In this document: one piece after another, positions 1 through 8,068 of the stretch
Position numbering within the stretch: position 1 is the stretch's first letter
Layout of the letters: every line of letters begins with the position of its first letter
Assembly: GCA_017936615.1 (NCBI GenBank)
Contig: JAGBFF010000040.1
Location: 1 to 35,198 of the forward strand
Source of the DNA: Clostridia bacterium
GTDB lineage: Bacteria > Bacillota > Clostridia > Oscillospirales > Acutalibacteraceae
Length of the DNA stretch: 35,198 bases
Reading direction: 5' to 3'
Position numbers and translations under genes: made by a program
The notes under the pieces: generated by a model
Told to the model about the DNA's origin: nothing
The model's database searches: none
Seen by the model: the letters and a program-made list of their open reading frames with translations, nothing else

Positions 1-411
1 AACATCACTCCAGAACTGCTTTACAACGCCTGCGATAACCGGCCCTCTCCAGATTACAGGTGCGTCTTCCTCCTCCAGCAGCAGGTTGATGGACATGATC
101 TTGATGCCCATGTGCGTTTCTGCGGGCAGAATACCGATTTCAGAGCCCTGCGCTTTCTGATTGATACCGAAGGCGCGCGGACTGGAGGGGCCGGTGATAT
201 CGGCGTCCAAAACGCCGACCTTATAGCCGCGGCGCGCCATCATTACGGCGAGCAGGCAGGTGACCGAGGATTTACCGACGCCGCCTTTACCGCTGCTGAC
301 GGCAACCACCTTCTTGATGTGACTGAATTCGTTGGTTTTAGCGTGCAGATCCTGTTTGCGCTCGCCGCAGTCCTGCGAGCAGGAGCTGCAATCGTGTGTG
401 CATTCGCTCAT
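1..411 (-). CDS. Mrp/NBP35 (ApbC) family P-loop ATPase, N-terminal part
   Basis: This is the N-terminal 137 residues of an Mrp/ApbC/NBP35-type ATPase; the rest lies off the left edge. Family members bind and transfer iron-sulfur clusters to apoproteins in the cytoplasm. The start is the ATG at 411, preceded by AGGAGGA at 419-425. An N-terminal cysteine cluster (C4, C8, C11, C15 in MSECTHDCSSCSQDC) matches the cluster-binding extension seen in many clostridial homologues. It is followed by the deviant Walker A motif SSGKGGVGKSS (about residues 38-48) and the switch region VLDADITGPSSPR. The gene is divergent from the sugar transferase and has its own promoter and a leader hairpin. Family assignment is firm; the client proteins are unknown. 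Confidence 0.93.
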   Translation of the reverse strand, partial: MSECTHDCSSCSQDCGERKQDLHAKTNEFSHIKKVVAVSSGKGGVGKSSVTCLLAVMMARRGYKVGVLDADITGPSSPRAFGINQKAQGSEIGILPAETHMGIKIMSINLLLEEEDAPVIWRGPVIAGVVKQFWSDV

Positions 412-433
412 AGTTGATTCCTCCTGTGACAGA

Positions 434-463
434 CTAAAACGGGGCTCGCCGCACGAACCCCGT
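434..463 (-). terminator. Terminator-like hairpin in the leader of the Mrp-family gene
   Basis: On the minus strand ACGGGGTTCG (463-454) pairs with CGAGCCCCGT (448-439) over 10 bp including one G-U pair, with a 5-nt loop, followed by TTTTAG. It lies between the promoter at 485-513 and the Shine-Dalgarno site at 419-425, so it may act as an attenuator. The T-run is short, so termination could be weak. Confidence 0.5.
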
Positions 464-484
464 GGTAAATACTTGCTGTGTTGT

Positions 485-513
485 ATTGTATCACTCTGTT
501 TTCAAAAAATCAA
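485..513 (-). promoter_or_regulatory. Sigma-A promoter for the Mrp-family gene
   Basis: Read on the minus strand: TTGATT (513-508), a 17-bp spacer, then TACAAT (490-485). Transcription would start near 478, about 67 nt before the ATG at 411. Position and spacing agree with a vegetative promoter. No equally good promoter is visible for the divergent sugar transferase. Confidence 0.7.
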
Positions 514-612
514 GAGTCGCGGCAAGAAACAAAAATTTCCTTGGTTTTTGTGAACAACAAACGCCGTGCCGTCACCGTATGCGGATATACTAACCGAAGG
601 AGGCGATCGGTT

Positions 613-1176
613 TTGTACAGGGGGTTCAAGCGCGCGGCGGATGTTGTGATCTCGCTGGTACTGTTGTTGCTTTTTTCGCCGATGCTGTTTGTGGTCGCGT
701 GGCTCGTGCGGTGGGACAGTCCGGGACGTATTATTTTTACGCAGCGGCGCATCGGACGGCACGGAAAACCGTTTTTCATATATAAATTCCGCACCATGTA
801 TGTCAACGCACCTCCCAACGCCGCCGCAGCGGAGCGCGAGACGACCGAGCCGTATATCACGCCGCTGGGGCGTTTTTTGCGCCGCAGCAGCATCGATGAG
901 CTGCCGCAGTTGTTTAACGTGTTGAAAGGGGATATGAGCCTCATCGGACCGCGACCGGTGGTGTCGGCAGAACGTGAACTGCTGCGCCTGAGGCGGCAAT
1001 ACGGCGCGCTGCAGGTGCGACCTGGTATTACGGGGTTGGCGCAGGTGAGCGGCCGCGAAAATCTGACACCCGCAGAGCGGGCGGGGTACGATATACACTA
1101 CGTGCGGCACATATCGCTATGGCTGGATATCCGTATCGCGTTTTTGACGTGGCGCTGTCTGCTTCACGGACGCTGA
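613..1176 (+). CDS. Small monotopic phosphoglycosyl transferase (bacterial sugar transferase family)
   Basis: This 187-residue protein should transfer a sugar phosphate from a nucleotide sugar to undecaprenyl phosphate, the first membrane step of a surface glycan pathway. It has one hydrophobic N-terminal segment (residues about 10-32), then KFRTM (58-62), the catalytic Asp-Glu pair in SSIDELPQ (D97-E98), and the conserved KGDMSLIGPRPVV and VRPGITGLAQVSGR blocks. The length fits the minimal PglC-like type without the extra WbaP/WcaJ N-terminal domains. A TTG at 613 is chosen because AAGGAGG (597-603) sits 9 nt upstream; a longer reading from 478 lacks such a site and would overlap the divergent promoter. 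No other glycan-pathway genes are adjacent. The sugar substrate cannot be told. Confidence 0.92.
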   Translation: MYRGFKRAADVVISLVLLLLFSPMLFVVAWLVRWDSPGRIIFTQRRIGRHGKPFFIYKFRTMYVNAPPNAAAAERETTEPYITPLGRFLRRSSIDELPQLFNVLKGDMSLIGPRPVVSAERELLRLRRQYGALQVRPGITGLAQVSGRENLTPAERAGYDIHYVRHISLWLDIRIAFLTWRCLLHGR

Positions 1177-1247
1177 CAGGCACCATCCGCTGCTCTCGTC
1201 ATAGTATGAAAGGAACGCAGTTTGCGGATCTTGTGAGGAGGGGTAGT

Positions 1248-2351
1248 ATGGCAGTATTTCACGCGCCTGTACGGTTTTTTCTGGGGGCAAACACACCACA
1301 GGGGTTTGTGGGGTTTGCGGACGAATTGTACGATCCTACCGATGGCTGGCAGGCGTATCTCATCAAAAGTGGCCCAGGAACGGGCAAATCCTCGCTGATG
1401 CGGCGCATTTACGAGCGCCTGACGGCACTTTCGATCGATGCGGAGGCGATCTGCTGTTCCTCCGACCCTTCTTCGCTGGACGGCGTGATCTTTCCCCAAC
1501 TGCGGATGTGTATTCTGGATGCCACGGCACCGCACGTGGTGGAGCCAAAGGTTTGGGGGGCGGTGGAGCAGCTTGTGCCGTTGGCGATCTGTGTCGATGA
1601 AGCGCTGCTGCACGAGCAGGCGGCAGAGGTTCGACGGGTGACCGAGGATAATCGCACTCTGCACGCACAGTGCCGCAAGTACATACACGCGGCCGGGGCG
1701 CTGCTCAAGGAGAATCGGCGGATCGGCGCGGCAGCACTGGACGAGGAGAAGGTGCGACGGCTGGCATGCCGTGTTGCGCGGCAGGAGTTCGGCGGTACAG
1801 GTGAAGGGCGGCTGACACACCGGTTTCTCAGCGCGATCACTCCCGACGGGCCGGTGGTGTTTCACGAAACTCTGCAGGCGTTATGTCCGCGAATATACAC
1901 GGTAGAGGACGACCACGGTGCAGCGGCGTCGCTGTTCCTTTCGGAACTTGCTCGTCACGCGCAGAGAGCCGGCGTGGACGGTATCGTTTGTCCCTGCCCG
2001 ATGGCACCGGAGGAGGGACCGGAGCACCTGCTGTTCCCTGCAATCGGTGTCGGGTTTACGACCTCCAACGCCTTCCACAAAGCGGATTATCCTGTGTATC
2101 GCCGCATCCACGCGACACGTTTTTCGGATACGGAGCAGCTCCGTGCCAGGCGACAGATCACGGCGTTTAACCGTCGCGCCGCACGCGAGTTGCTGGAGCA
2201 GGCGCAGGGGTTGGCTGCCGAAGCAAAGGTGGCGCACGACCGCATGGAGGCGTTCAGTATCGCGGCGATGAATTGGGACGGTGCACAGGCGATGGGAGAT
2301 GCGGTACTGCGGAAGTTTGAGGCGGCCGCCAAGCGATTTCTCGCAGTATGA
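1248..2351 (+). CDS. PRK06851-like P-loop ATPase
   Basis: This 367-residue protein resembles the uncharacterised Firmicutes PRK06851 family as I remember it, which has two P-loop-like halves. The first half has a clear Walker A motif (SGPGTGKSSL, residues 41-50), then CCSSDPSSLDGVIFPQ and DATAPHVVEP, which are family hallmarks. A central helical, charged section (about 120-190) leads to a second half starting HRFLSAITPDG (191-201). Where a second P-loop would be expected there is TVEDDHGAAAS (218-228), which lacks the Gly-Lys-Ser/Thr core, so the second site looks inactive. The ATG at 1248 follows GAGGAGGGG (1235-1243). The gene lies 71 bp after the sugar transferase with no visible promoter or terminator between. 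Function is unknown; it is probably a cytoplasmic nucleotide-binding protein. Confidence 0.8.
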   Translation: MAVFHAPVRFFLGANTPQGFVGFADELYDPTDGWQAYLIKSGPGTGKSSLMRRIYERLTALSIDAEAICCSSDPSSLDGVIFPQLRMCILDATAPHVVEPKVWGAVEQLVPLAICVDEALLHEQAAEVRRVTEDNRTLHAQCRKYIHAAGALLKENRRIGAAALDEEKVRRLACRVARQEFGGTGEGRLTHRFLSAITPDGPVVFHETLQALCPRIYTVEDDHGAAASLFLSELARHAQRAGVDGIVCPCPMAPEEGPEHLLFPAIGVGFTTSNAFHKADYPVYRRIHATRFSDTEQLRARRQITAFNRRAARELLEQAQGLAAEAKVAHDRMEAFSIAAMNWDGAQAMGDAVLRKFEAAAKRFLAV

Positions 2352-2396
2352 GAGAGGCGCTCTACGCGGACGATATCGCGTCCAACGAGTGGTAGA

Positions 2397-2425
2397 TTGA
2401 CTCTCCGCTCGGACGGCGATATACT
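2397..2425 (+). promoter_or_regulatory. Sigma-A promoter for the hemolysin III family gene
   Basis: TTGACT (2397-2402), a 17-bp spacer and TATACT (2420-2425). Transcription should start near 2432, about 27 nt before the ATG at 2459, with AAAGGAG at 2441-2447 in between. This makes the downstream gene a separate transcription unit. Confidence 0.75.
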
Positions 2426-2458
2426 GGCGGCAAGAAATCCAAAGGAGTGCGATGTACG

Positions 2459-3130
2459 ATGACAAGGACACGGCTACGAGATCGGCTGCTGCCGACGTAC
2501 ACCGGTGGCGAAGAACGGTTTCATATGATTTCACACATCGTAGGCGGTGGCTTCGGAGTGCTGGCGCTGGTGCTGTGTGTGGTAAAAGCGGCTCTGGATG
2601 GCAGCGTCAGCGGCGTGGTACGCGGTGCGTTATACGGCGCATCGCTCATCGCGTTATACGCAATGTCCAGCATCTATCACGGACTGCGGCATCCGATGGC
2701 CAAGAAAGTGTTTCAGGTACTGGATCACTGCACCATTTATTTCCTGATCGGCGGCACTTACACCCCCATTTTGTTATGTGCCGTGCGCGCAGTGTCGCCC
2801 GGGTGGGCCTGGACGCTGTTCGGTATCGTGTGGGGTCTCGCGGCACTCGCCACGGTGCTTACCGCCATTGACCTAAAAAAATACGCCGTGTTTTCCATGT
2901 GCTGCTACATCGGCATGGGATGGTGCGTGCTGCTGGCGGCGCGTACTGTCGTGCAGGCGATCGCGCCCGTGGGGCTGCTCTTATTATTGGGCGGCGGCAT
3001 TGCCTACACGGTCGGCGCGGTGCTCTACGGTCTCGGCAAAAGGCGACGGTATATGCACGCCCTGTTTCACCTCTTTGTTCTTGTCGGCAGTGTGCTGCAC
3101 TTTTTCTGCATTCTGTTTTACGTGCTGTGA
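2459..3130 (+). CDS. Hemolysin III / TrhA (YqfA) family membrane protein
   Basis: This 223-residue integral membrane protein belongs to the hemolysin III family, the bacterial relatives of PAQR receptors. Family members have been linked to membrane lipid homeostasis; the hemolysin name is historical. The sequence shows EERFHMISHIVGGGFG near the N terminus, then SSIYHGLRH and VLDHCTIYFLIGGTYTPILL, and HALFHLFVLVGSVLHF near the end. The spaced histidines are the probable metal ligands of the family. About seven hydrophobic segments can be seen. The ATG at 2459 lies 11 nt after AAAGGAG; a GTG at 2447 in the same frame overlaps that site and is unlikely. The gene has its own promoter. Confidence 0.93.
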   Translation: MTRTRLRDRLLPTYTGGEERFHMISHIVGGGFGVLALVLCVVKAALDGSVSGVVRGALYGASLIALYAMSSIYHGLRHPMAKKVFQVLDHCTIYFLIGGTYTPILLCAVRAVSPGWAWTLFGIVWGLAALATVLTAIDLKKYAVFSMCCYIGMGWCVLLAARTVVQAIAPVGLLLLLGGGIAYTVGAVLYGLGKRRRYMHALFHLFVLVGSVLHFFCILFYVL

Positions 3131-3140
3131 AGGGGCTCAC

Positions 3141-3169
3141 TTGACAAACGGCGGTAAATTGCGTATACT
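3141..3169 (+). promoter_or_regulatory. Strong sigma-A promoter for the lipoprotein gene
   Basis: TTGACA (3141-3146), a 17-bp spacer and TATACT (3164-3169). The -35 box is a consensus match and the -10 box differs at one base. The start site near 3176 leaves a 40-nt leader with AGAGGAGGAA (3200-3209) before the ATG at 3216. This is one of the best promoters in the window, so the lipoprotein is probably well expressed. Confidence 0.85.
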
Positions 3170-3215
3170 ATTTTTATGACAATTGTACTTTTTCGTACAG
3201 AGGAGGAATACAATT

Positions 3216-4862
3216 ATGAAGAGATGGTTGGCATTGCTGCTGGTGCTCGTGATGTGTGTCGCTATGACGGCGTGCAGCAAGAAATCTAATGACAAAAAGG
3301 ATGACGACGAAAAACCCGGCACGTCTGACGGTGACGGCGCGGGTTCCGCTGTGGGCGGTGGCGCGGTGGATGCTGTTGTCGGTGTATACGACGCGCTGGT
3401 GGGTACGTTGTCCGGCGATAACAGCTTTTCTTCCCGTGCAGAGCTGAGTGTTCACCTGAGCGACGAAGCGATCACGATGCTGGAGCAGGCAATTTTTAAA
3501 GGCGACTCGGGCATGGATTGGAAATGGCTCAACAACATTACCGTTGGCGTGGATGCTGCGCAGAAGGATGACCTGATGTCTATGGCGATGGATCTCGCCT
3601 TGTCGAATACCAAGGTCGTTTCGCTGGAACTACTGATGGATATGGCGAACGGCAAGTTGTTTATGGGCATCCCCGAACTGAGTGATAAATATATCGGCGG
3701 AGCGCTGAACCTTCCCGCTGCTGATGCTCAGCCGGCGTGGATGACGATGTTCACCGAATACGGCAGTGAGTTCCTTCCGGACGGCGAAACGCTCGGCAAA
3801 CTGCTGGATAAGTATCTCGATATCGCACTGAAAAGCATCGTGATGCCGGCGAAGGAGTCCGTGGAGCTGACGGTTTCCGGTGTGACCAAGACCGTCTCGC
3901 AGCAGAAGATCGTTATCAATCAGAAGATGATCGCGGCGGTGTGCACCGCGGTGCTGAACGAGGCGAAGTCCGACGCAGACATAAAGGCGATTTTGCAGAA
4001 CGTGCAGAAGGTCGCCGAGGAAGAATTCGGTGCGACCGGCGTGGATCTGCATGCGGAATTCGTTGCAATGATCGATGAAGTGCTGGCGGAAATTGCTTCT
4101 GACAGTGAGTTGTCCGAAGCAGAGATGGGCACTGTGACGGTATATACCGACGGCGACGAGTTGGTTGGTTTGACGGTCAGTTTCGGCGGCGCAGGGTATT
4201 TCGAATGCTTGACACTTACCCAGGATGGCAAGGCCGGTTTGCAGATTTCCTATGGCGAAATGGTTGCCCTGTTTAGCATCGCAGGCACCTCCACCGAAAA
4301 TAACGGTAAGGTAAGCGGAACCTATGAGATCTGTGTCGATGCGAATCCGATGGTGACTGTGGAACTGAAGGATGTTGTGGAGAACGGCACCAATGCCAGC
4401 GGCACGATCCGTATTTGGCCGGAGGATGGTATCTACGCTATGCTCGGCGGGCAAATGTCGGCCATCGCCACGATGGATCCGGGTCTGGAATTTGTGTTTA
4501 ACGGCACGGCGAACAGTGCTGAACTGACAATCAACATTCTCATGGATACAAAGGTTTTTGCGGGTGTTACGATCAAAACTTCGACCGGCACGGCTGCGAA
4601 TATTACGCTTCCTTCCTCCGATAAGGTCGTGGACCAGAGCAATATACAGAGCTGGGTGTCGTCGATGGATCTGAGCAAGATCGTCGACAATCTCCGCAAG
4701 GGTGGTCTGCCTACCCAGTTGGTGGATGCGTTGGAGATGGCCTTGGAGTATATGGAGCAGCCTTCCATGGGCTTCGGTGATGCCGGGGATTACTACGGTG
4801 GGTTTGTCGGATCCGAGGACGTTTACGACTCGGACACTTTGGCTTGGAATTCGGCAGCATGA
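3216..4862 (+). CDS. Large secreted lipoprotein of unknown function
   Basis: This 548-residue protein starts with a lipoprotein signal peptide: MKR, a hydrophobic stretch, and a lipobox with AMTAC, giving an acylated Cys at about residue 20. A charged Lys/Asp-rich then Gly/Ser-rich linker (about 21-55) follows, so the body should be tethered outside the membrane. The body alternates helical parts with long beta-like stretches (for example MGTVTVYTDGDELVGLTVSF and later repeated short strands), and its C terminus is rich in Gly, Tyr and Asp. I recognise no catalytic motif. The phrase MANGKLFMGIPELSDKYI recalls uncharacterised clostridial lipoproteins, but I cannot name a family. It precedes an ABC exporter by 90 bp, so a functional link is possible but not shown. 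Confidence 0.85.
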   Translation: MKRWLALLLVLVMCVAMTACSKKSNDKKDDDEKPGTSDGDGAGSAVGGGAVDAVVGVYDALVGTLSGDNSFSSRAELSVHLSDEAITMLEQAIFKGDSGMDWKWLNNITVGVDAAQKDDLMSMAMDLALSNTKVVSLELLMDMANGKLFMGIPELSDKYIGGALNLPAADAQPAWMTMFTEYGSEFLPDGETLGKLLDKYLDIALKSIVMPAKESVELTVSGVTKTVSQQKIVINQKMIAAVCTAVLNEAKSDADIKAILQNVQKVAEEEFGATGVDLHAEFVAMIDEVLAEIASDSELSEAEMGTVTVYTDGDELVGLTVSFGGAGYFECLTLTQDGKAGLQISYGEMVALFSIAGTSTENNGKVSGTYEICVDANPMVTVELKDVVENGTNASGTIRIWPEDGIYAMLGGQMSAIATMDPGLEFVFNGTANSAELTINILMDTKVFAGVTIKTSTGTAANITLPSSDKVVDQSNIQSWVSSMDLSKIVDNLRKGGLPTQLVDALEMALEYMEQPSMGFGDAGDYYGGFVGSEDVYDSDTLAWNSAA

Positions 4863-4897
4863 GATGCTGTCATGATGTAAAACGGCAATAACGGTGC

Positions 4898-4937
4898 GGG
4901 CGCTGATATCCTTTGAGAGATCGGCGCCCCACCCTTT
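4898..4937 (+). terminator. Hairpin after the lipoprotein gene, possible weak terminator
   Basis: GGGCGCTGAT (4898-4907) pairs with ATCGGCGCCC (4920-4929), 10 bp with one G-U pair and a 12-nt loop. CACCCTTTTAT follows, a poor T-run. It lies between the lipoprotein and the ABC ATPase. As no promoter is visible before the ABC genes, it may give partial termination and so lower ABC expression relative to the lipoprotein. Confidence 0.5.
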
Positions 4938-4952
4938 TATAAGGAGCGACGT

Positions 4953-5621
4953 ATGCGGATCGAAGTCAAGGGGATCGCGAAGAATTATGGAAAAAAACAG
5001 GTGCTGAAGGATGTCGGTTTCTCTGCCTGCGAAGGTCAGTGCATCGGTATCTTGGGCGGTAACGGCAGCGGCAAATCTACGCTGTTGTCGATCCTTGCCG
5101 GCGTGCAGGGATGCGATAAGGGCGAATTCCTGTGCGAGGGCATCGACCTGCTTCGTTCGCCTGCGCGGCGCGCGGAGCTGGTCGGATACGTGCCGCAAGG
5201 CACGCCGCTGATCGAGGAGCTGACAGCGCGGGATAACCTGCTGCTGTGGTATGACCGCGCGGCGCTGAAGCAGGAGCTGGACCACGGCGTGCTGGCGATG
5301 CTCGGTATCGGGGAGTTTCTGAAAACCCCCGTGCACAAGATGTCGGGCGGTATGAAAAAGCGTCTGTCGATCGGATGTGCTGTGGCGAAGCACCCACCCG
5401 TGCTTTTGCTGGATGAGCCGATGGCGGCGTTGGATCTCGTTTGCAAGCAGAGCATTTCCGCCTATCTTCGCCGCCACAAGGAGGCGGGGGGCATTCTCCT
5501 GTTCGTGACGCACGACGCCTATGACCTCGCGTTGTGTGACGAGTGGTACATTTTGAAAGACGGTATCGCGGTGCCGTTCGTGTACGACGGCAATATCGAG
5601 CGATTGGTGAGAAATCTGTGA
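4953..5621 (+). CDS. ABC transporter ATP-binding protein
   Basis: This 222-residue nucleotide-binding subunit drives a transporter made with the two membrane proteins that follow. It has a Walker A motif GGNGSGKST (35-43), Q-loop glutamine in YVPQG (Q82), a signature MSGGMKKRLS (130-139), Walker B VLLLDEP (150-156) and an H-loop histidine in FVTHD (H187). The signature reads SGGM rather than SGGQ, a tolerated variant. The ATG at 4953 follows AAGGAG (4941-4946). Its stop is separated from the next ATG by one base, so translation of the three ABC genes is probably coupled. Pairing with ABC-2 type permeases suggests an exporter. The substrate is unknown. Confidence 0.94.
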   Translation: MRIEVKGIAKNYGKKQVLKDVGFSACEGQCIGILGGNGSGKSTLLSILAGVQGCDKGEFLCEGIDLLRSPARRAELVGYVPQGTPLIEELTARDNLLLWYDRAALKQELDHGVLAMLGIGEFLKTPVHKMSGGMKKRLSIGCAVAKHPPVLLLDEPMAALDLVCKQSISAYLRRHKEAGGILLFVTHDAYDLALCDEWYILKDGIAVPFVYDGNIERLVRNL

Positions 5622-5622
5622 T

Positions 5623-6861
5623 ATGAAAACGTATGCGGCTTTACAACTGAAACGGGCAGCCCGACTGCTTCCGTTCGTGCTGGCGGTGGCGCTGATTTTG
5701 TTCGGCGCGTTACTGGCGGTGTTTCGAGCTGTGCTGCAAAAAGCGGAAAGCGACGACGCGCAGAACGCGATGCTGGTACGCGTTGCCATCACCGGCGACA
5801 CCGATTACCCTTACTTCGATCTAATATTATCCGCTGTTAAAAATTTCGACACCTCGCGTTATGCCATCGAGATCGTTAAAACGGACGAGGAACAGGCGAA
5901 AAAAGAACTGGAAGCCGGCAGGCTTGCGGCGTATGCCATTTTGCCCGATGACTTCATTGAGGAAGCCCTGTGCGGGCGCATCAAGACCATCACCTATGTG
6001 ACGACCACAGGCTCTGTGGACACGATGTCGCTGTTCAAAGAAGAGGTCACCGAGGTCATTTCGGGGATCCTTGCGGAGTCACAGAAGGGCGTCTACGGCA
6101 TTGGCGAGGCACTGGATAACAACGGACACAGCGATATTTCGGGCGACAGGCTCAACGAGTTGAACCTGAAGTACATCGACCTTATTCTCGACCGTTCCAA
6201 GCTGTACAAAACGGAAACGGTGGAGGCGGTCGGCGAGGATATGCCGTTCCAGATCGATCTGTTCAGCGGTATTGCGGTGCTGTTTGTATTTTTGACCTCG
6301 CTTCCGTATGCGTTGCTGTATGTGAAACGGGACGTGGCGCTGCACCAAACCATGGCGGCGCGGGGCTTTTCACCGACAGCACAACTGCTGTGCGAATACG
6401 CGGCGTACGCGGCCGCGGTATTTGCGCTGTTTTTTGCAGTACTGGCGGCAATGGCGCCGTTCACCGGCGCGGAGCTTGCTGGGATTCCCGGTGGTGCGCG
6501 ACTGGTTTTGTTTGCGGTGGAGCTGCTGCCCGTCATCGTGACCGTCACGGCGTTTGGATTTATGGTTTTTGAACTGGCGGGCAATCTGGTGTCCGGCGTG
6601 CTGCTGCACTTCTTTTTGTCGCTGGCGCTGTGCTACGTTTCGGGCTGCTTGTATCCGCTGTATGCATTTCCGCAGTCGGTGCAGGATACAGCGGTATACC
6701 TGCCGGCGGCGATGGCGCGTGAGTATTTGTCAGGCTGCTTGTCGGGTAATGTGACCGCCGCTCCGCTTCTCGGTATGCTGACGTATACCGTGCTGTTCGT
6801 TGCGGTTGCCGCCGTCGTGCGTCACCGCCGCGTGATCGGGAAATGGGGGTGCGCCGCATGA
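5623..6861 (+). CDS. ABC-2 type transporter permease, first of a pair
   Basis: This 412-residue membrane protein has an N-terminal transmembrane segment (about residues 13-36), a large extracytoplasmic loop (about 40-205), then about five more segments in the C-terminal half. That plan matches ABC-2 permeases such as the YhgE/Pip-like and drug or peptide exporter types. The loop holds DTDYPYFDLILSAVKNFD and a run of acidic and helical sequence, with no enzyme motif. The gene starts directly after the ATPase gene and its stop overlaps the ATG of the second permease by 4 bases (ATGA). The two permeases are alike in plan and probably form a heterodimer. Confidence 0.87.
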   Translation: MKTYAALQLKRAARLLPFVLAVALILFGALLAVFRAVLQKAESDDAQNAMLVRVAITGDTDYPYFDLILSAVKNFDTSRYAIEIVKTDEEQAKKELEAGRLAAYAILPDDFIEEALCGRIKTITYVTTTGSVDTMSLFKEEVTEVISGILAESQKGVYGIGEALDNNGHSDISGDRLNELNLKYIDLILDRSKLYKTETVEAVGEDMPFQIDLFSGIAVLFVFLTSLPYALLYVKRDVALHQTMAARGFSPTAQLLCEYAAYAAAVFALFFAVLAAMAPFTGAELAGIPGGARLVLFAVELLPVIVTVTAFGFMVFELAGNLVSGVLLHFFLSLALCYVSGCLYPLYAFPQSVQDTAVYLPAAMAREYLSGCLSGNVTAAPLLGMLTYTVLFVAVAAVVRHRRVIGKWGCAA

Positions 6862-7997
6862 GACGGTTGTGGATGTGGTTTTTACTGCTGAACAAGCGGT
6901 TGTACAAGAAAGCGACCTTCGTGATCCTGCTTTTGCTGATCCCGCTGATGATCCTGGCGCTGAACGTCGTGGCGCAGCAGGACAGTGGCTTCGTTACGAT
7001 TGCGTTGGCGCAGGACGACCCCGCCGATGCGGTGTCGTCGGAGATCGTCTCCAAATTGATAAGCGATCAGCGCGTAATCCGCTTCGTAAACTGCGAAACG
7101 TCGGAGGCGGCGCAGGCGCTGGTGTCGGCGAGGCGGGCGGATGCCGCGTGGGTGTTTCCCGATGCAATGCAAGAACGGCTGGAGACGTTTTTGAAAACGC
7201 GGCGCAACAAAGAGCCGGTGGTGACGGTGTTTTTACGTGAGGAAACGGTGCCGTTGCTTCTGTCGCACGAAAAGCTGGCGGGCGCGCTGTATAAGCAGTG
7301 CGCGCCGATGCTGTACCGGAGCTACGCACGGGGCAGAACGCCGGAACTCGACGGTGTGAGCGACGAAAAGCTGATGAGTTATTACCACGGATTTGAGCAA
7401 AAAAACGCCCTGTTTCAATTCGCCTATCCCGACGAAACCGTCCGTCAAGACGGTGACAACGCAGGGGGGTATTTGGTAACCCCGTTGCGTGGGTTGTTGT
7501 CGATCTTTGTGCTGCTCGGCGGCTTGGCGGCGGCGATGTTCTATATGCAGGATGAGCGGCGCGGGGTGTTTTCGTGGGTGAAGCAGTCGCGCTTGACAGC
7601 AGTGTCGGCGGCTTGTCAGGGGATTGCCGTGCTGAATCTGTCGGTTGTGATGCTGCTGTCGCTCTTAGCGATCGGGATGACGGTATCGCTGCCCCGCGAG
7701 CTGGTCCTGCTCGTGTTGTATATTCTGTGCTGTACCGCGTTCTGTTCGCTGCTGTCGCAGCTCTGCCGATGTGTCAACGTGCTCGGTATGGTGACCCCAC
7801 CGTTGATCGTGTGTATGGTGGTGATCTGCCCGGTGTTTTTCAATCTGGGCGCGCTGCGCAGGCTGCAGTTCCTATTTCCGCCGACTTACTATCTCAACGC
7901 CGTTCACAGCGATCGGTATATCGTGTACGGTGTGGTCTATTGTGTGATCTGCGCGGCGCTGAGCTTCCTGCTCAGCCGCGTGAGGAAAAAGGGATAA
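6858..7997 (+). CDS. ABC-2 type transporter permease, second of a pair
   Basis: This 379-residue protein is built like the preceding permease: a first transmembrane segment (about 16-38), an outer loop with DPADAVSSEIVSKLI and a charged central part to about residue 205, then about five hydrophobic segments. The start is taken as the ATG at 6858, which overlaps the previous stop (ATGA) and is the usual sign of translational coupling; an upstream in-frame ATG at 6843 would lengthen it by five residues. It ends the operon, followed at once by a strong terminator. The absence of an adjacent two-component system or peptide gene gives no clue to the substrate. Confidence 0.87.
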   Translation: MRRLWMWFLLLNKRLYKKATFVILLLLIPLMILALNVVAQQDSGFVTIALAQDDPADAVSSEIVSKLISDQRVIRFVNCETSEAAQALVSARRADAAWVFPDAMQERLETFLKTRRNKEPVVTVFLREETVPLLLSHEKLAGALYKQCAPMLYRSYARGRTPELDGVSDEKLMSYYHGFEQKNALFQFAYPDETVRQDGDNAGGYLVTPLRGLLSIFVLLGGLAAAMFYMQDERRGVFSWVKQSRLTAVSAACQGIAVLNLSVVMLLSLLAIGMTVSLPRELVLLVLYILCCTAFCSLLSQLCRCVNVLGMVTPPLIVCMVVICPVFFNLGALRRLQFLFPPTYYLNAVHSDRYIVYGVVYCVICAALSFLLSRVRKKG

Positions 7998-8000
7998 TGC

Positions 8001-8040
8001 AAAACAAAAAAGCCACCTGCCAAGGTGGCTTTTTGCTTTT
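8001..8040. terminator. Bidirectional intrinsic terminator
   Basis: AGCCACCT (8011-8018) and AGGTGGCT (8023-8030) form a perfect 8-bp stem with a 4-nt loop. On the plus strand TTTTGCTTTT follows; on the minus strand a T-rich run follows too (plus-strand A-run at 8001-8010). It can serve both the ABC operon and the convergent small gene at 8069-8413. Confidence 0.9.
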
Positions 8041-8068
8041 GAAGTGGGGGTGCAGTGTTTTATATATG

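Noticed and set aside
586..591. TATACT just before the sugar transferase
   Set aside because: It has no acceptable -35 box, and transcription from it would start on or after the ribosome site at 597-603.
2348..2395. A 15-codon frame (MREALYADDIASNEW) overlapping the end of the P-loop gene
   Set aside because: No ribosome site of its own and it ends next to the promoter of the next gene. It could be a remnant of a frameshifted C terminus, but I cannot show that.
3630..5801. A 723-codon minus-strand open frame opposite the lipoprotein and ABC ATPase
   Set aside because: It is antisense to genes with clear motifs and ribosome sites, has a low-complexity His/Arg/Gln-rich translation and no start signal. 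It is a by-product of codon bias.
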